Below are positions 16,622-25,441 of a DNA stretch of 58,153 bases, one piece after another. The position numbers were made by a program, and so were the translations under genes. Under the pieces are notes generated by a model. That model did no database searches. It saw only the letters and a list, made by a program, of their open reading frames with translations, and was not told the DNA's origin. Position 1 is the first letter of the stretch. The number at the start of each line of letters is the position of its first letter. Origin of the DNA: Ruminococcaceae bacterium AB4001 (GTDB lineage Bacteria > Bacillota > Clostridia > Saccharofermentanales > Saccharofermentanaceae); assembly GCA_000621765.1 (NCBI GenBank), contig JHXJ01000021.1, positions 1-58,153 on the forward strand, written 5' to 3'.

Positions 16622-17155
16622 TCAGTCAAACCTGATGAGTTCGGCTTTCCCGTTTTCTATAAGGATATATGAGGGTACCGAGTCTTCCTTCGGAATGGAA
16701 GGGGAGCCCGGATTCATATAGCGTATCTTTCTGCCGTCTTCGTATTCCCAAATAATATCTCCTGCAACATGTGTGTGTCCTGTTAGGAGAACAGCATTTT
16801 CAGGCATTACCCTGGGCAGGTTCATCGGATTATAAATGTGGCCGTGAGTTACGAAGAAAACTGTTCCTTCATCGACCAGATAGATGTAATCAGCCAGGAT
16901 AGGGAAATCCAGCACCATCTGGTCGACTTCTGTATCGCAGTTTCCTCTGACTGCAAGGATCTTTTCTGAGATATTGTTCAGAAGGGAAATGACCCTTTTG
17001 GGTTCGTAGTGCGGTGGCAGATCATTTCTTGGACCATGGTAAAGGATGTCGCCGAGCAGTATGAGTTTGTCAGCTCCGCTTTCCGTGAATGCGCTGATCA
17101 CACGCTCTGCCCAATATGAATCCCCGTGAATGTCTGATGCAACAAAATATCTCAT
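16622..17155 (-). CDS. yfcE: YfcE/MJ0936-type metallophosphodiesterase
   Basis: 177 residues. All calcineurin-like phosphoesterase motifs are present: SDIHGD at the N-terminus, LLGDILYHGPRN, VRGNCD, THGH and LLTGHTHV followed by MNPGSPSIP. This order and length match YfcE, which hydrolyses phosphodiesters (in vitro bis-pNPP) using two metal ions. I start it at the ATG at 17155 (MRYFVASDIHG), preceded by AGAGG at good spacing. The upstream extension to 17194 lacks family similarity. The cellular substrate is unknown. Confidence 0.85.
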   Translation of the reverse strand: MRYFVASDIHGDSYWAERVISAFTESGADKLILLGDILYHGPRNDLPPHYEPKRVISLLNNISEKILAVRGNCDTEVDQMVLDFPILADYIYLVDEGTVFFVTHGHIYNPMNLPRVMPENAVLLTGHTHVAGDIIWEYEDGRKIRYMNPGSPSIPKEDSVPSYILIENGKAELIRFD

Positions 17156-17320
17156 TGTCTGACCTCTTTCGATTTGCTTTGAATAGGATAGCACTATGGG
17201 GAATATATCGATAGTTCAAAAATATAAAGCATAGTTTACACTTGCTTAACCAAAAATCTGATAAAAAAACTATAATCTAGATGTGAAAGCATAAAAAATA
17301 AGGCATTACGCTGAATTGGA

Positions 17321-19240
17321 ATGAAAAAGATCGCAGTATTCACATCTCATGTTTATGAGCAGATGTCCGGACAGATGCAGAAGGGCATTATTGATGCTGC
17401 TTTGGAACGCGGTCTGAAAATCATTTTTTTCGCAAGCTTCGGTGATTCTTACAGCAGCAAACAATATGGTGAATTCTCCGGATATGATGAAGGCGACACG
17501 GTCTCTTTTGATATCCCCAATCTTCAAGACTTTGACGGAGTAATTGTCATAACCACATATTTCAGCAAGGTAACGAAGAGACATCTGGATCAGATATTGA
17601 AGGATATTGATATACCGGTAGTTAACATAGGCGGACTTGAACCTTCTCACCTGAATATCTGCTGTGATAACTTCCAGACTTTTTCTAAGCTCATAGAGCA
17701 TCTGGTCGAGCATCACGGCTGCAGGGATATTTACCATCTTGCAGGTGAAGAGGGACACTTCTTTACGACTGAGAGATTGGGCGCTTACAGAAGCGTCCTT
17801 GAAGAGCACGGCATTCCTTTTGATGAAAAAAAGGTTTATTACGGAAATCTCTGGTTCAACTGCGGAGAACCTGCGCTCGATTACATCCTCGATCAATGCC
17901 GTAAGAACGGTAAAGAGTATCCGGATGCCATCGCCTGTGCCAACGACTACTCGGCTGTAGGTCTGGCGAATACTTGTAAAGCCAGAGGCATCAGGATTCC
18001 TGAAGATATCATCATTACGGGATTTGATGCAGTGACAGAAGCTTTAAACGGATTCCCGACGATAACTACGGCCAACCAGCCTTTCTACAGAATGGGATAT
18101 CACGCTGTAACTACGCTTTTGGAGATGTTTGAAGGAAAGACATTTGATGAGGATATCCGTCTGGAGGGAGACCTCCTGTTAAATCAGTCCTGCGGCTGTC
18201 AGTCAAAGTCAGTAGACAGCATTGAGGATTTCAGAAACTCATTCCTGAAGAGGATCGATAATACCGTCGGCATTGCTCAGTCTACGACTAATCTTATGCT
18301 CAGCGTAGCAAACGCTAAGACACTTGAAGACTGCTTCAGGGAAGTGAGTGAAAACGCTAAGACCGATACGGGCTTTAAGGATATGCTTATCTGCCTTGCA
18401 CCTGATTGGGACAAGAAGAGGATCGTAGATGAGGATTTCCGTTATACGGATGAGGAGATGACCGTTGTTGACGGCTACCGCGGTGATCAGCCTGTACCCC
18501 GTCAGACATTCAGAAAAAAGGATGTCCTTCCAAAGGATATGCTCGAAGACCCTAATCCGTATTACATTTTCACGATTCACCATTTGCAGTATTACATGGG
18601 TTATCTTATCGTGTCTCCGGATATCTTCTACCGTGAACAAAAAGCATTGCAGTCCTGGTTCGTTGATCTTGGAGTTATCCTCGATAACAGACGCATCCAG
18701 AGAGATCTCGAAATGACTGTCGCCAGGCTTGAATTCCTTTACAACAGGGATATGCTCACCGAGATATATAACCGACGCGGGCTTGAGGAGTATTTTGCGG
18801 GTTACTTTGATGAATGTATCAGGAATGGTACAGGACTTGCTGTAATCGGTTTTGATATGGATGACCTTAAGCTGATAAATGACAGATATGGCCACAATGA
18901 AGGTGACTACGGCCTTAAGACTATTGCTTACGCAATGATGATGTCGGCAGCCGGAGATGAGATCTGTGCAAGAGCCGGTGGCGATGAATTCATTGTTTTG
19001 GCTAAGAATTATACAGATGAAAAGGCGCAGAACTTCATTAAGAGTGTCAGGGATATAATTGCTCAGAAAGTACAGTTGGACGATAAGCCGTATAAACTTG
19101 AAGTAAGTGTCGGAGTCCATATCGTATATCCTGGTGATGATTTTGAAGGCGATACCCACGCTGTTTTCGAGGATTGCCTTAAGGCTGCTGATTCGGCTAT
19201 GTACATAGAGAAGAGGAAGCACAAAAAAGGGCGTGACTGA
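17321..19240 (+). CDS. Cytoplasmic LacI-type ligand-sensor / GGDEF diguanylate cyclase
   Basis: 639 residues. Residues 1-290 are a periplasmic-binding-protein (LacI/GalR effector) fold: MKKIAVFTSHVYEQMSGQMQKG, DGVIVITTYFS, ACANDYSAVGLANTCKARGIRIPEDIIITGFD. There is no helix-turn-helix and no signal peptide or membrane helix, so it senses a ligand inside the cell. A middle region (about 300-460) is GAF-like. The C-terminus (about 465-639) is a GGDEF domain with LTEIYNRRGLEEYF and an intact GGDEF at 553-557, so cyclic-di-GMP synthesis is expected. The RxxD inhibitory site normally just upstream is absent. The start lacks a good Shine-Dalgarno. The VTC/DUF4956/CotH genes follow 113 nt downstream. 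Confidence 0.85.
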   Translation: MKKIAVFTSHVYEQMSGQMQKGIIDAALERGLKIIFFASFGDSYSSKQYGEFSGYDEGDTVSFDIPNLQDFDGVIVITTYFSKVTKRHLDQILKDIDIPVVNIGGLEPSHLNICCDNFQTFSKLIEHLVEHHGCRDIYHLAGEEGHFFTTERLGAYRSVLEEHGIPFDEKKVYYGNLWFNCGEPALDYILDQCRKNGKEYPDAIACANDYSAVGLANTCKARGIRIPEDIIITGFDAVTEALNGFPTITTANQPFYRMGYHAVTTLLEMFEGKTFDEDIRLEGDLLLNQSCGCQSKSVDSIEDFRNSFLKRIDNTVGIAQSTTNLMLSVANAKTLEDCFREVSENAKTDTGFKDMLICLAPDWDKKRIVDEDFRYTDEEMTVVDGYRGDQPVPRQTFRKKDVLPKDMLEDPNPYYIFTIHHLQYYMGYLIVSPDIFYREQKALQSWFVDLGVILDNRRIQRDLEMTVARLEFLYNRDMLTEIYNRRGLEEYFAGYFDECIRNGTGLAVIGFDMDDLKLINDRYGHNEGDYGLKTIAYAMMMSAAGDEICARAGGDEFIVLAKNYTDEKAQNFIKSVRDIIAQKVQLDDKPYKLEVSVGVHIVYPGDDFEGDTHAVFEDCLKAADSAMYIEKRKHKKGRD

Positions 19241-19270
19241 TTTATTGCAGAACTCCTGTGTATTGAAAAC

Positions 19271-19288
19271 GTAAGGGTGTTCTCTTAC
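19271..19288 (+). terminator. Weak hairpin after the GGDEF gene
   Basis: GTAAGGG (19271-19277) and CTCTTAC (19282-19288) pair with one wobble around TGTT. TCCCGTTTTTATT follows. This could partly separate the GGDEF gene from the VTC gene. Confidence 0.4.
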
Positions 19289-19353
19289 TCCCGTTTTTAT
19301 TGTATAGTTAACTTTTAGTATAGTTATCAAGCAATTTTATGAGGGAAATAGGA

Positions 19354-20046
19354 ATGCCGGATGCAGTATTTTACCGTCACGAATATAAGTACGTGATTTC
19401 CTATGCTGATTATTTGGCTGTAAAAAGCAGGCTGAAACATGTTATGACTGCTGATCCTCACACCGGACCTGACGGCAGATACCTTATCAGGAGCGTTTAT
19501 TTTGATAATTACAATGACAAGGCTTTAAGAGAAAAGATCGATGGTATCGGCAAGAGAGAAAAATACAGGATCAGATTTTATAATGACGATCTTTCGTTTA
19601 TTTCTTTAGAGAAGAAGATGAAAATAGGCAGCCGGTGCCTGAAATACAGCGAATGCCTTTCAGAAAATGAATTTAACGATATCCTTCACGGCAATATTGA
19701 TTTCATGAGATGGCACAGTTCCGACCTGATCAAGGAGTTTTATGTTAAGAGCAGGTATCAGGGACTAAAACCGCGTGTGTTGGTCTCATATGTTAGAGAG
19801 CCGTTTATTTACAAGGCAGGAAATGTAAGGGTTACTTTCGATACTGATCTCAGGACAAGCCTTTTTACAAGGAATTTTATGGATGAGAACAGTAGAAGTG
19901 TCAGCGCGGCCGATACTCCACAGGATATGCTCATGGAAGTAAAATACGATGCGTTCCTGCCGGAGATAATACAGGATCTGATACAGATCCCTGATGTAAG
20001 ACAACAGGCTTTTTCCAAGTATGGAGCGAGCAGGAGATTCGGATAA
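19354..20046 (+). CDS. VTC-domain (polyphosphate polymerase-like) protein
   Basis: 230 residues. The VTC/triphosphate-tunnel fold is indicated by FYRHEYKYVIS, RSVYFDNYNDKALREKIDG, REKYRIRFYND and SLEKKMKIGSRCLKYS, giving alternating basic residues for a phosphate tunnel. The yeast Vtc4 domain makes polyphosphate from ATP; the bacterial homologues beside CotH and DUF4956 are not fully characterised. The ATG at 19354 is preferred to that at 19339 because GAGG lies nine bases before it. It is followed after 15 nt by the DUF4956 gene and then CotH, a recurrent trio. Confidence 0.82.
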   Translation: MPDAVFYRHEYKYVISYADYLAVKSRLKHVMTADPHTGPDGRYLIRSVYFDNYNDKALREKIDGIGKREKYRIRFYNDDLSFISLEKKMKIGSRCLKYSECLSENEFNDILHGNIDFMRWHSSDLIKEFYVKSRYQGLKPRVLVSYVREPFIYKAGNVRVTFDTDLRTSLFTRNFMDENSRSVSAADTPQDMLMEVKYDAFLPEIIQDLIQIPDVRQQAFSKYGASRRFG

Positions 20047-20061
20047 TTCTGGAGGTACGAT

Positions 20062-20733
20062 ATGGGTTTTGGTGATATTTTCAAATCGAGTTTTTTGGAA
20101 AATGTATCAGAGTTCTCAATTCTTGATGTTGTTATAGGAATGGCATTTGCTCTTGTAATTGGCCTTTTTATAATGCTGATCTACAAGAAGTCTTTTAGCG
20201 GAGTTATGTACTCAAAAGGTTTTGCAATGGCTCTGGTCGGTCTTTCGCTCGTAACAACACTTGTAATTATGGCAGTCACATCAAATGTCGTTCTTTCATT
20301 AGGCATGGTCGGTGCGCTTTCTATCGTACGTTTCAGGGCTGCGATAAAGGAGCCTATGGAAATTGTATTTCTGTTCTGGTCTCTTGCGGTCGGTATAGTA
20401 ATAGGTGCCGGATTAATACCTCTTGCAGTGATCGGATCTCTTATAATCGGTCTGATCTTTGTTATCTTTGTAAAACAGAAGGACGGCAATACTCCTTATA
20501 TCCTTATCGTTAACTGTGATAATGAGAAGGCTGAGGATGAAGCTATGAAGATTATTTCTGAATCAGTCGATAAAAGCATCATTAAGTCAAAGACCGTCAA
20601 TGATTCCGGAATAGAGTTTACTGCCGAAGTCAGGATCAAGGATAAGGCAACATCATTTGTCAATAACATCAAATCTGTTGAAGGTGTTACCGCTGCTACT
20701 CTTGTAACCTATAACGGAGATTACATGTCCTGA
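20062..20733 (+). CDS. DUF4956 membrane protein
   Basis: 223 residues with GGAGG upstream. Four hydrophobic helices occupy about residues 20-135, with the conserved loop SLGMVGALSIVRFRAAIKEP between them. A soluble C-terminal domain (about 140-223) resembles an ACT/ferredoxin-like fold. This is the DUF4956 pattern. It is nearly always encoded next to VTC and CotH genes, suggesting a membrane partner that may move or bind the product of the VTC protein. Function is not established. Confidence 0.85.
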   Translation: MGFGDIFKSSFLENVSEFSILDVVIGMAFALVIGLFIMLIYKKSFSGVMYSKGFAMALVGLSLVTTLVIMAVTSNVVLSLGMVGALSIVRFRAAIKEPMEIVFLFWSLAVGIVIGAGLIPLAVIGSLIIGLIFVIFVKQKDGNTPYILIVNCDNEKAEDEAMKIISESVDKSIIKSKTVNDSGIEFTAEVRIKDKATSFVNNIKSVEGVTAATLVTYNGDYMS

Positions 20734-20748
20734 GCAAAGGAGCAGAAG

Positions 20749-22515
20749 GTGATCCTCAAGAAGCACTCATCAAAGATAATAATCGCACTTATGGGGCTGG
20801 CTGTTGCGGCCTGTATTCTGGCATCAGTTTTCGCGCCTCAGCTGACAGAACTTGCCGGCGGAATGAGTGTGGATATGGAATACGAGTCAGCTTTATTCGA
20901 TACGGATAAGGTCATTGATATAAACATTGAGATGGACAGTTCCTCCTGGAACGATATGCTGTCAAATGCCATAAATGAAGAATACTATGCATGTAATGTC
21001 ATTATCAATGGCACGAAAGTAAATAATGTTGCCATAAGGCCGAAAGGTAATACCAGCCTTATGGCTATAGTAGAAGATCCGGATTCCGACCGGTTCAGTC
21101 TTAAGCTTGAATTCGATCACTTTGTTGACGGTCAGACATGTTATGGTCTGGATAAGCTTATCCTCAATAATAACTTTGCTGATGCCACAAATATGAAAGA
21201 AGCGGTTATCTATGACATGTATCAGTTCCTTGACGCAGATGCATCTTTATATAACTATGCAAAAGTGTCCGTTAATGGAGAGTATTGGGGAGTTTACATT
21301 GCCCTAGAAGGCATAGAAGACAGTTTTATGCTGAGAAACTACGGAACACAGGATGGTGAGCTCTATAAGCCGGATCCTGCAGATGTACCGAAGGAAGAGC
21401 CTCCGATGGGACAGGGAATGGAAGGAAACGCTCCTCCGGACGGACAGGATCAGCCTGCCGGAGGTCCGGGATTTGGCCCGGGACCGATGCCGGGCATGGG
21501 AGGATTATTCGGTCCCTCTCCCGTAGATGAGTCAACTATAAGTGAAGCAGGCGGTGCAAGTCTCAGATATATCAATGACGATCTGGACAGTTACCCGGTC
21601 ATCTGGGCCTGCGAAGTGACTTCGACCAGCAAAACGGATCACAGAAAGGTGGTTACAGCTCTCAAAAACATCAGCGAGGGTAAGGAGCTCGAAAAATACC
21701 TTGATGTTGATAATGTCCTGAAGTATATGGCTGTCCATACATTTTCAGTTAACATGGACAGTTTATCCAGCGATATGACTCATAACTATTACCTCTATGA
21801 ATCTGGAGGAAGGCTTAACATATTCCCCTGGGACTATAACCTCTCATTCGGAGGAGTTCCTATGGCAGGAATCAAGAACGGGACGGAAGTAATAAACTAT
21901 CCGGTCGATACACCATTCCAGGGAACGGATTTTTTTGATGCTCTGCTCGAAAATGACGAATACTGTTCAAGATACCATGAATATCTCAGGCAGCTCGTGG
22001 ATGAATATGTTAACGGCGGACGCTTCGATGCAACATATAACCATATAAGGAGCAGTATCGACAGCCTTGTAAAAGACGATCCCACTTCGTTTTACAGTTA
22101 TGGTGACTATCAGACAGCAGCAGAAATGCTCTATAAGACTGTCAAACTGCGCGCGGAGAGTATTGACGGGCAGCTTAACGGCAGTGTACCGGCTACAGGA
22201 TCAGGTCAGGAGATGGATCCTGACGCTCTGATCGACGGATCTTCTGTTGACGTTGTTGCTATGGGACAGTTCAGTAATTCCCATGAAAAATTTGAAGACA
22301 GCAAGGAACACGGCGATTCTTCTGATGACAGAGATAAACACCATCACGGAGACAAGACCCCGACATCTCCCGGTAATCAGCCACCGGAACTGGCAGGAGC
22401 ATTACGGCAGGCTTTAACTCCTGATTCCATGAAAAATCTACTCACTTATACGGGGTTGTTTTTGCTGATGATCCTTGCCGTTATCGGTATAAAGCAGATT
22501 AAGCGAAGGCAGTAG
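20749..22515 (+). CDS. CotH kinase-family surface protein
   Basis: 588 residues from GTG with AAGGAG upstream. An N-terminal membrane/signal helix (about 8-28) is followed by the CotH domain: DKVIDINIEMDSSSWNDML, IRPKGNTSL, LDKLILNNNFADATNMKEA, NGEYWGVYIALEGIEDSF, and INIFPWDYNLSFGG-like metal-binding motif (LNIFPWDYNLSFGG). A Pro/Gly/Met-rich insertion (about 205-255) interrupts the domain. A His/Asp-rich spacer and a C-terminal membrane helix (about 563-584) with KRRQ follow. CotH proteins are atypical protein kinases that phosphorylate secreted or surface proteins. Two membrane anchors suggest it acts outside the cell surface. Stop is only 7 bp from the convergent gene's stop. Confidence 0.85.
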   Translation: MILKKHSSKIIIALMGLAVAACILASVFAPQLTELAGGMSVDMEYESALFDTDKVIDINIEMDSSSWNDMLSNAINEEYYACNVIINGTKVNNVAIRPKGNTSLMAIVEDPDSDRFSLKLEFDHFVDGQTCYGLDKLILNNNFADATNMKEAVIYDMYQFLDADASLYNYAKVSVNGEYWGVYIALEGIEDSFMLRNYGTQDGELYKPDPADVPKEEPPMGQGMEGNAPPDGQDQPAGGPGFGPGPMPGMGGLFGPSPVDESTISEAGGASLRYINDDLDSYPVIWACEVTSTSKTDHRKVVTALKNISEGKELEKYLDVDNVLKYMAVHTFSVNMDSLSSDMTHNYYLYESGGRLNIFPWDYNLSFGGVPMAGIKNGTEVINYPVDTPFQGTDFFDALLENDEYCSRYHEYLRQLVDEYVNGGRFDATYNHIRSSIDSLVKDDPTSFYSYGDYQTAAEMLYKTVKLRAESIDGQLNGSVPATGSGQEMDPDALIDGSSVDVVAMGQFSNSHEKFEDSKEHGDSSDDRDKHHHGDKTPTSPGNQPPELAGALRQALTPDSMKNLLTYTGLFLLMILAVIGIKQIKRRQ

Positions 22516-22522
22516 TTGTCTG

Positions 22523-23998
22523 TTAATCCTTTACTGTAAACAGGACTATATCTTCAGCTTCATAGGCTATCTCAAAATCGCTATCGTGCAGAAGCGATTC
22601 ATACAGGTAACTGTCACTGGTCTTGTTTAGGATCAGATTATTAAATCCGTATTTATCTGTAAAATCCCGATAATACATTTCGGCAGATGTGATCGCACAG
22701 TATTCGCCGTAATAATCAAATTCCTTATTATTCTGTTCCAGGAATAATTCGGCTCTTCCATCTATATACGGGTGAAACCCATTAAATTCCAGGTATTGAC
22801 CATCATCAAAATTGGCATAGAGACAAATAGGCGTATCGCTTTCTTTAAGAATGCTAATGGCTTCATCCAGGTTCTGATAATGTTTCATAATGTTTTCTTC
22901 TGCCGTTTCAGACCTCGAATATAACAGAATGCACATGATGGCCGAGAAAACAAATAAACCGGTCATGAGTAATGTTTTTACGGCTTTGTTCAATTTGGGT
23001 ATGTCAGTTGGTTTGACTTCAAGATCCTTTAAGGAGTCTGAAAAAGCCGCCAGGCCAAACAAATAAAAATATGCTATTCCTTTTACATGCATTATCGCGA
23101 GCAGAAGAGTTCCCAGGAACAGAAGAATAAACCTTGTGGAAAAGGTGTATTTCTTAAAATATACAAATAACAGTATAAGACCTATAACGATCATCAATAG
23201 GACTTTACCATATGAAGTATTCCAACTGGTGGCTGACATCTCCAGGATTGTGGTGTTCAATTTGTCCTGCCCATATGAATTGAAAAGGTATAACACATTT
23301 TCTTTTCCATATGGATTAATGAAACCGACAGCAAAACAAACTGCCAGATCAATAAACAAAGCGATGCAATCCTTCCGGTTCTTTTTCTTTTTCGCTTCAA
23401 GAATCAGTTCCGCCAGAAATGGCAGTAAGAAAACAAACAGCATCAGCCACATTGAAGCATGCAGATTTATAAGAGCCAGAGAAATAAGCGGAATTCCTAA
23501 AAGAAAAGCAATATGCCTTTTCTGAAGGAATTTTTCAAGAAGTATGATCTCGATCTGAAGAAGGAGAATAGTGAATATCTGTGGTCTGGTGAAGATTATT
23601 AACGGATATATCAATATATTGCTGCAAAAAGCAACAAATAAGGAAATAAGCTCGTTTTTAGTAATAAGGAGAATCAGCCGGTAGTTCAGATAGCAGATCA
23701 ATGCATAACAGGCATTAAGCAGGACAAACATACCGATTTTGCCCCACAACGAATACACATGGAAGAAAACCACGGATGACAGCCATTGCTGAACAACTAT
23801 TTTCATATTTGAGTGCATGGACAGAAAATCCGTAGCAGGGAACCCGTGATTTACAATGAATTCTCCGGTCGGATAGAGAAAGTAGAAATCATTATCCAGG
23901 GTTTGCACCTGAAAAACAGCAATCAAAAAAGGATACAACAACAAGAAAGCCTTAAGCAGTTTGGGAAGTCTGTTTTTGATTAATTTTATGTCAGACAT
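22523..23998 (-). CDS. GT-C-like multi-pass membrane protein
   Basis: 491 residues with about ten membrane helices in the first 350 and a soluble tail of about 110. Early in the chain, LDNDFYFLYPTGEFIVNHGFPATDFLS resembles the acidic first loop of GT-C glycosyltransferases (Asp pair after helix 1, then G-E-x-I and P-x-x-D). This suggests a lipid-linked sugar transferase, but the donor and acceptor are unknown and the family assignment is tentative. It converges on cotH and may add sugars to surface polymers. Base composition is clearly AT-richer than the genes to its left. Confidence 0.6.
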   Translation of the reverse strand: MSDIKLIKNRLPKLLKAFLLLYPFLIAVFQVQTLDNDFYFLYPTGEFIVNHGFPATDFLSMHSNMKIVVQQWLSSVVFFHVYSLWGKIGMFVLLNACYALICYLNYRLILLITKNELISLFVAFCSNILIYPLIIFTRPQIFTILLLQIEIILLEKFLQKRHIAFLLGIPLISLALINLHASMWLMLFVFLLPFLAELILEAKKKKNRKDCIALFIDLAVCFAVGFINPYGKENVLYLFNSYGQDKLNTTILEMSATSWNTSYGKVLLMIVIGLILLFVYFKKYTFSTRFILLFLGTLLLAIMHVKGIAYFYLFGLAAFSDSLKDLEVKPTDIPKLNKAVKTLLMTGLFVFSAIMCILLYSRSETAEENIMKHYQNLDEAISILKESDTPICLYANFDDGQYLEFNGFHPYIDGRAELFLEQNNKEFDYYGEYCAITSAEMYYRDFTDKYGFNNLILNKTSDSYLYESLLHDSDFEIAYEAEDIVLFTVKD

Positions 23999-24361
23999 AG
24001 TTTGGATCCTGAATTAGTTATAAGTAAAGAATATCAAAAAATATTATAAAACAAAAAAAGAGGAAAATACGATATGCATGTTTATTTGCTGACTTTTACA
24101 GATGATCTACATGATAATTCTTGAAACACGGATAACCTGGATTAGCGGGGCGGAAGGCAGATGAAAACTGCTTTTTCATCCGAGACTTGCTCGGCAGTTT
24201 ATCATTTATTGCTATTTTTTACGATATTTTACATATCTTGCCGATTTATCAATATTTGCCGAAAAACCTATAAAATTATTGATTATTTCTGCACAAATGT
24301 TACTATTAGTGTGGATTTTTTTATAGCAAATATAGATTAATCCGTTCGAGAGGGGGCATCT
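23999..24361. other. Intergenic region between two divergent units
   Basis: AT-rich spacer of 363 bp with no credible gene. It holds a hairpin GATGAAAA/TTTTCATC (24160-24180) and an adjacent hairpin CCGAG/CTCGG (24180-24194), both on the leader side of the pilus operon or just upstream of its promoter. I checked for cyclic-di-GMP riboswitch motifs and did not find a match. Confidence 0.6.
24279..24306 (+). promoter_or_regulatory. Candidate promoter of the Tad pilus operon
   Basis: TTGATT (24279-24284) and TACTAT (24301-24306) are 16 bp apart, 55 nt before the first gene. The leader then carries GAGAGGGGGC just before the ATG. Confidence 0.45.
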
Positions 24362-25429
24362 ATGAGAATACGAGTAGCTATTTTGGACAGCGATAAGGTC
24401 TATCTGGACCGATTCGTGACAGCTTTCAGTGCAAAGTTCGCTGATAAGATCGAACTCTATTCCTTTACAGAGCTGCAGATAGCTTTAGATGCTCTTGTTT
24501 CTAACAGAATAGAGATCTTCCTGGCAAGTGAAACGTTTGAGATAGATTTCAGTACGATTCCGCCCAAATGCGTTTTTGCATATTTTGTTGACGGTAATGG
24601 AATCGAATCTTACAACAACCAGAATGCGATCGGTAAATTCCAGAGAGCTGACCTGATTTATAAGCAGATACTCAGTCTTTATTCCGAATCCGGAAACGGA
24701 TCGGATCTTTCCGGTGCCAGCATTGATGGAGAAAATGCCAGGATAATTATGTTTTCATCGCCTTGCGGCGGTGTAGGAACCTCTACGGTTGCAGCTGCCT
24801 GCGCGCAGTACTTCAGCAGTAAGGGAAATAATGTTTTATATCTTAATCTTGAACCTTTCGGTTCATCGGATCTCTATTTTTCCGGTGACGGCCAGTATGA
24901 CATGAGTGAAGTCATCTATGCTTTGAAGAGCAGAAAAACAAATCTCAGCATGAAGCTTGAGAGCTGCGTTAAAAAGGATGCTTCCGGCGTGTCATTTTAT
25001 TCGGCTACTTCAGTACCGTTAGACATGTTGGAACTTACTAAGGATGATATTGTCAGACTTATCGGAGCGTTAAAACTTACCGGTTCATACAACTATATCG
25101 TTATTGATATCGATTTTGGTCTTGCTCCGGAAAATCTGAATATTTTCAAGCTTGCTGATTATCTGGTTTGGGTTTCTGACGGAGAAAACAGTTCTAACAA
25201 GAAGATCGTTCGAGCTTTTCAGGCTTTGTCATTGCTTGAGCAGAACGATAAAGCTGATCTGATCAGAAGGCTCAACCTGATGTACAACAGATACAGCAGT
25301 AAGACAGGTAAGAATATTGAAGATATCGATGCTAAGCTGATCGGCGGCATCCAGGTATTTGTTCATAACGATGAAAAGCAAGTTGTTGATCATATATCGA
25401 AAATGTCGATGTTTGATAACATCTTATGA
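24362..25429 (+). CDS. TadZ/CpaE-like pilus localisation ATPase with degenerate P-loop
   Basis: 355 residues. Residues 1-110 form a receiver-like domain without obvious phospho-acceptor context (MRIRVAILDSDKVYLDRF). Residues 125-355 are MinD/ParA-like. The P-loop is FSSPCGGVGTSTVAAACA (131 onwards): both lysines of the deviant KGGxGKT motif are replaced (Cys135, Thr140), as reported for TadZ proteins, so ATP hydrolysis may be weak or lost. TadZ places the pilus machine in the cell. It is the first gene of the run and lies 12 nt before the TadA/CpaF gene. Confidence 0.82.
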   Translation: MRIRVAILDSDKVYLDRFVTAFSAKFADKIELYSFTELQIALDALVSNRIEIFLASETFEIDFSTIPPKCVFAYFVDGNGIESYNNQNAIGKFQRADLIYKQILSLYSESGNGSDLSGASIDGENARIIMFSSPCGGVGTSTVAAACAQYFSSKGNNVLYLNLEPFGSSDLYFSGDGQYDMSEVIYALKSRKTNLSMKLESCVKKDASGVSFYSATSVPLDMLELTKDDIVRLIGALKLTGSYNYIVIDIDFGLAPENLNIFKLADYLVWVSDGENSSNKKIVRAFQALSLLEQNDKADLIRRLNLMYNRYSSKTGKNIEDIDAKLIGGIQVFVHNDEKQVVDHISKMSMFDNIL

Positions 25430-25441
25430 GGAGGATAGTAA

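Noticed and set aside
18239-19330. Long open frame (about 363 codons) on the minus strand opposite the GGDEF gene
   Set aside because: The plus-strand gene has clear domains; the antisense product has no family motifs and would overlap the GGDEF catalytic region.
24100-24200. Possible cyclic-di-GMP riboswitch ahead of the pilus operon
   Set aside because: Two small hairpins are present, but the conserved GEMM-I or GEMM-II core bases could not be found.
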